Assembly (NCBI GenBank): GCA_016183885.1 | Contig: JACPDS010000065.1 | Location: 1-8,351 of the forward strand | Direction: 5' to 3' | DNA from: Armatimonadota bacterium | Lineage (GTDB): Bacteria; Vulcanimicrobiota; JACPDS01 | DNA: 8,351 bases | Part shown: positions 7,128 to 8,351 of the stretch, piece by piece | Layout of the letters: every line of letters starts with the position of its first letter | Numbering within the stretch: position 1 is the first letter of the stretch | The notes under the pieces: model-generated | Database searches by the model: none | What the model saw: only the letters and a program-made list of their open reading frames with translations | Told to the model about the DNA's origin: nothing | Translations under genes and position numbers: made by a program

Positions 7128-8351
7128 TTATGATAAACTTTTAACTTCTTCGACTTTCTTAACTTCAAAAACTATTTTTCCATCTTTTTCATCAATAGTT
7201 ACGGTATCGCCTTCTTTAAAATTATTCTTAATAAATTCTTCAGCCAATGGGTCCTCCACTAATCTTTGAATGGCTCTGCGCAATGGTCTTGCTCCAAAAA
7301 CCACATCAAATCCTTCTTTAGCTAAAAATCCTTTGGCTTTTTCTGTAGCTTCTAATTTTCTTCCCTGAGCTTCTACTTCTTTAGACACTCTAGCAAGCAT
7401 TAAATTTACAATTTGTTTGATTTCTTCATGAGTAAGTTGATGGAAAACAACTATTTCATCAAGACGATTTAAAAATTCCGGTTTAAAAATCTTTTTTACT
7501 TCTTCCATTATTTTCTTCTTAATGCGTTCATGCTTTACTTCTAAACTTCCTTCATCTTTAACCACGCGGAAACCTATATCAGTTTCTATTCCGATACCGC
7601 TAGTCCCAATATTAGAAGTCATTACAATAACCGCGTTTTTAAAATCTACAGTTCTTCCCTGAGAATCGGTTAATCTGCCGTCTTCTAAAACTTGAAGCAA
7701 AATATTAAAAACATCTGGATGAGCTTTTTCTATCTCATCTAATAAGATTACCGAATAGGGACGACGACGCACTGATTCAGTAAGCTGTCCTCCTTCTTCG
7801 TAACCAACATAACCCGGAGGGGCGCCGACTAATCTAGAAACAGCAAATTTTTCCATATATTCTGACATATCAATTCTTACCATAGCTTCTTCATCGTCAA
7901 ATAAAAATTCAGCTAGAGTTCGAGCTAATTCTGTCTTTCCTACTCCTGTTGGACCTAATAATAAAAATGAACCTACCGGACGTTTAGGATCTTTCAGTCC
8001 TGCCCTTGCCCGACGAACCGCGCGGGAAATAAGACGGATTGATTCATCCTGCCCGATCACTCTTTTATGTAAAGCTTCTTCCATGCCTAAAAGTTTAGCT
8101 GATTCTTCTTCGGCTATTTTAGTCACGGGGATTTTAGTCCAACTAGATAAAATTAAAGCTATTTCCTCTCCTGTTACCACATTAGATTTTTTCCCTTTAT
8201 TATCTTTTTGATTTTTTTGATCTTTCCAATTTTTTTCTAACTCATCTTTGCGTTTTTTAAGCTTCTCTTCTCTGTCTCTAATTTGAGCGGCTTTTTCATA
8301 TTCTTGAGATTTTATAACTGCTTCTTTTTCTTGTCTTACCTGACGCAATTG
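7128..8351 (-). CDS. clpC: ATP-dependent Clp protease ATPase subunit ClpC, C-terminal half
   Basis: AAA+ unfoldase that feeds substrates to ClpP. Only the last ~407 codons are visible; the N-domain and first AAA+ module lie beyond the right edge, and the frame is open to 8351 (first codon CAA), so no start is present. The visible part begins with the UVR/middle-region helix (EAVIKSQEYEKAAQIRDREEKL), which separates ClpC from ClpB and ClpA. Next come VTGEEIALILSSWTKIPV and the second AAA+ module: Walker A GPTGVGKT, pore loop GYVGYEEGG, Walker B VILLDEIEKAHPDV, sensor 1 in TSNIGT, arginine finger in FLNRLDEIV and sensor 2 GARPLRRAIQ. An IGF tripeptide between sensor 1 and the arginine finger fits the ClpP-docking loop, which suggests a ClpP partner. 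The stop is TAA at 7130-7128. No terminator is evident before radA, so read-through is likely. Confidence 0.96.
   Translation of the reverse strand, partial: QLRQVRQEKEAVIKSQEYEKAAQIRDREEKLKKRKDELEKNWKDQKNQKDNKGKKSNVVTGEEIALILSSWTKIPVTKIAEEESAKLLGMEEALHKRVIGQDESIRLISRAVRRARAGLKDPKRPVGSFLLLGPTGVGKTELARTLAEFLFDDEEAMVRIDMSEYMEKFAVSRLVGAPPGYVGYEEGGQLTESVRRRPYSVILLDEIEKAHPDVFNILLQVLEDGRLTDSQGRTVDFKNAVIVMTSNIGTSGIGIETDIGFRVVKDEGSLEVKHERIKKKIMEEVKKIFKPEFLNRLDEIVVFHQLTHEEIKQIVNLMLARVSKEVEAQGRKLEATEKAKGFLAKEGFDVVFGARPLRRAIQRLVEDPLAEEFIKNNFKEGDTVTIDEKDGKIVFEVKKVEEVKSLS

Overview
This is an AT-rich bacterial window in which every supported gene lies on the minus strand, so transcription runs from right to left. 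It carries ordinary housekeeping genes. Reading in the direction of transcription, the order is: the 3' half of clpC (right edge), radA, a membrane PIN-TRAM gene of the yacL type, ispD, ispF, a 177-nt intergenic stretch, an unrecognised 133-aa gene, gltX, and a damaged leuS that runs off the left edge. The order clpC-radA-yacL-ispD-ispF-gltX matches the Bacillus subtilis cluster (ctsR-mcsA-mcsB-clpC-radA-disA-yacL-ispD-ispF-gltX-cysE-cysS), but disA is absent and leuS sits where cysE-cysS would be. The proteins are clearly bacterial and the isoprenoid genes are of the MEP type. I cannot name the organism. An uncultured anaerobic-type lineage (Omnitrophota-like or a relative of Firmicutes) is only a guess from protein style.

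Region by region: positions 8351-7128 hold the ClpC C-terminal half (UVR/middle region and the complete second AAA+ module). Positions 7088-4000 hold radA, yacL, ispD and (overlapping) the start of ispF, joined by 0-nt spacing or short overlaps, which suggests one translationally coupled operon. IspF ends at 3513. Between 3349 and 3527 lies a structured segment bounded by long inverted-repeat arms, one of which forms the last codons of ispF. The 133-aa gene (3335-2934) overlaps the gltX start by 4 nt (ATGA). gltX (2937-1528) abuts leuS with almost no spacing.

Functionally the window combines protein quality control (ClpC), recombination and branch migration (RadA), a probable membrane-anchored RNA-binding PIN protein (YacL), two steps of the MEP pathway (IspD, IspF) and tRNA charging (GltX, LeuRS).

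The points worth a second look are local. leuS has two separate defects: the first ~40 codons are missing at the gltX junction, and an internal frameshift removes part of a conserved catalytic-core motif. The 3349-3527 inverted-repeat element and the unknown tryptophan-rich protein coupled to gltX are the other unexplained items. I found no CRISPR array, tRNA, rRNA, transposase or phage gene, and no convincing new biological system.
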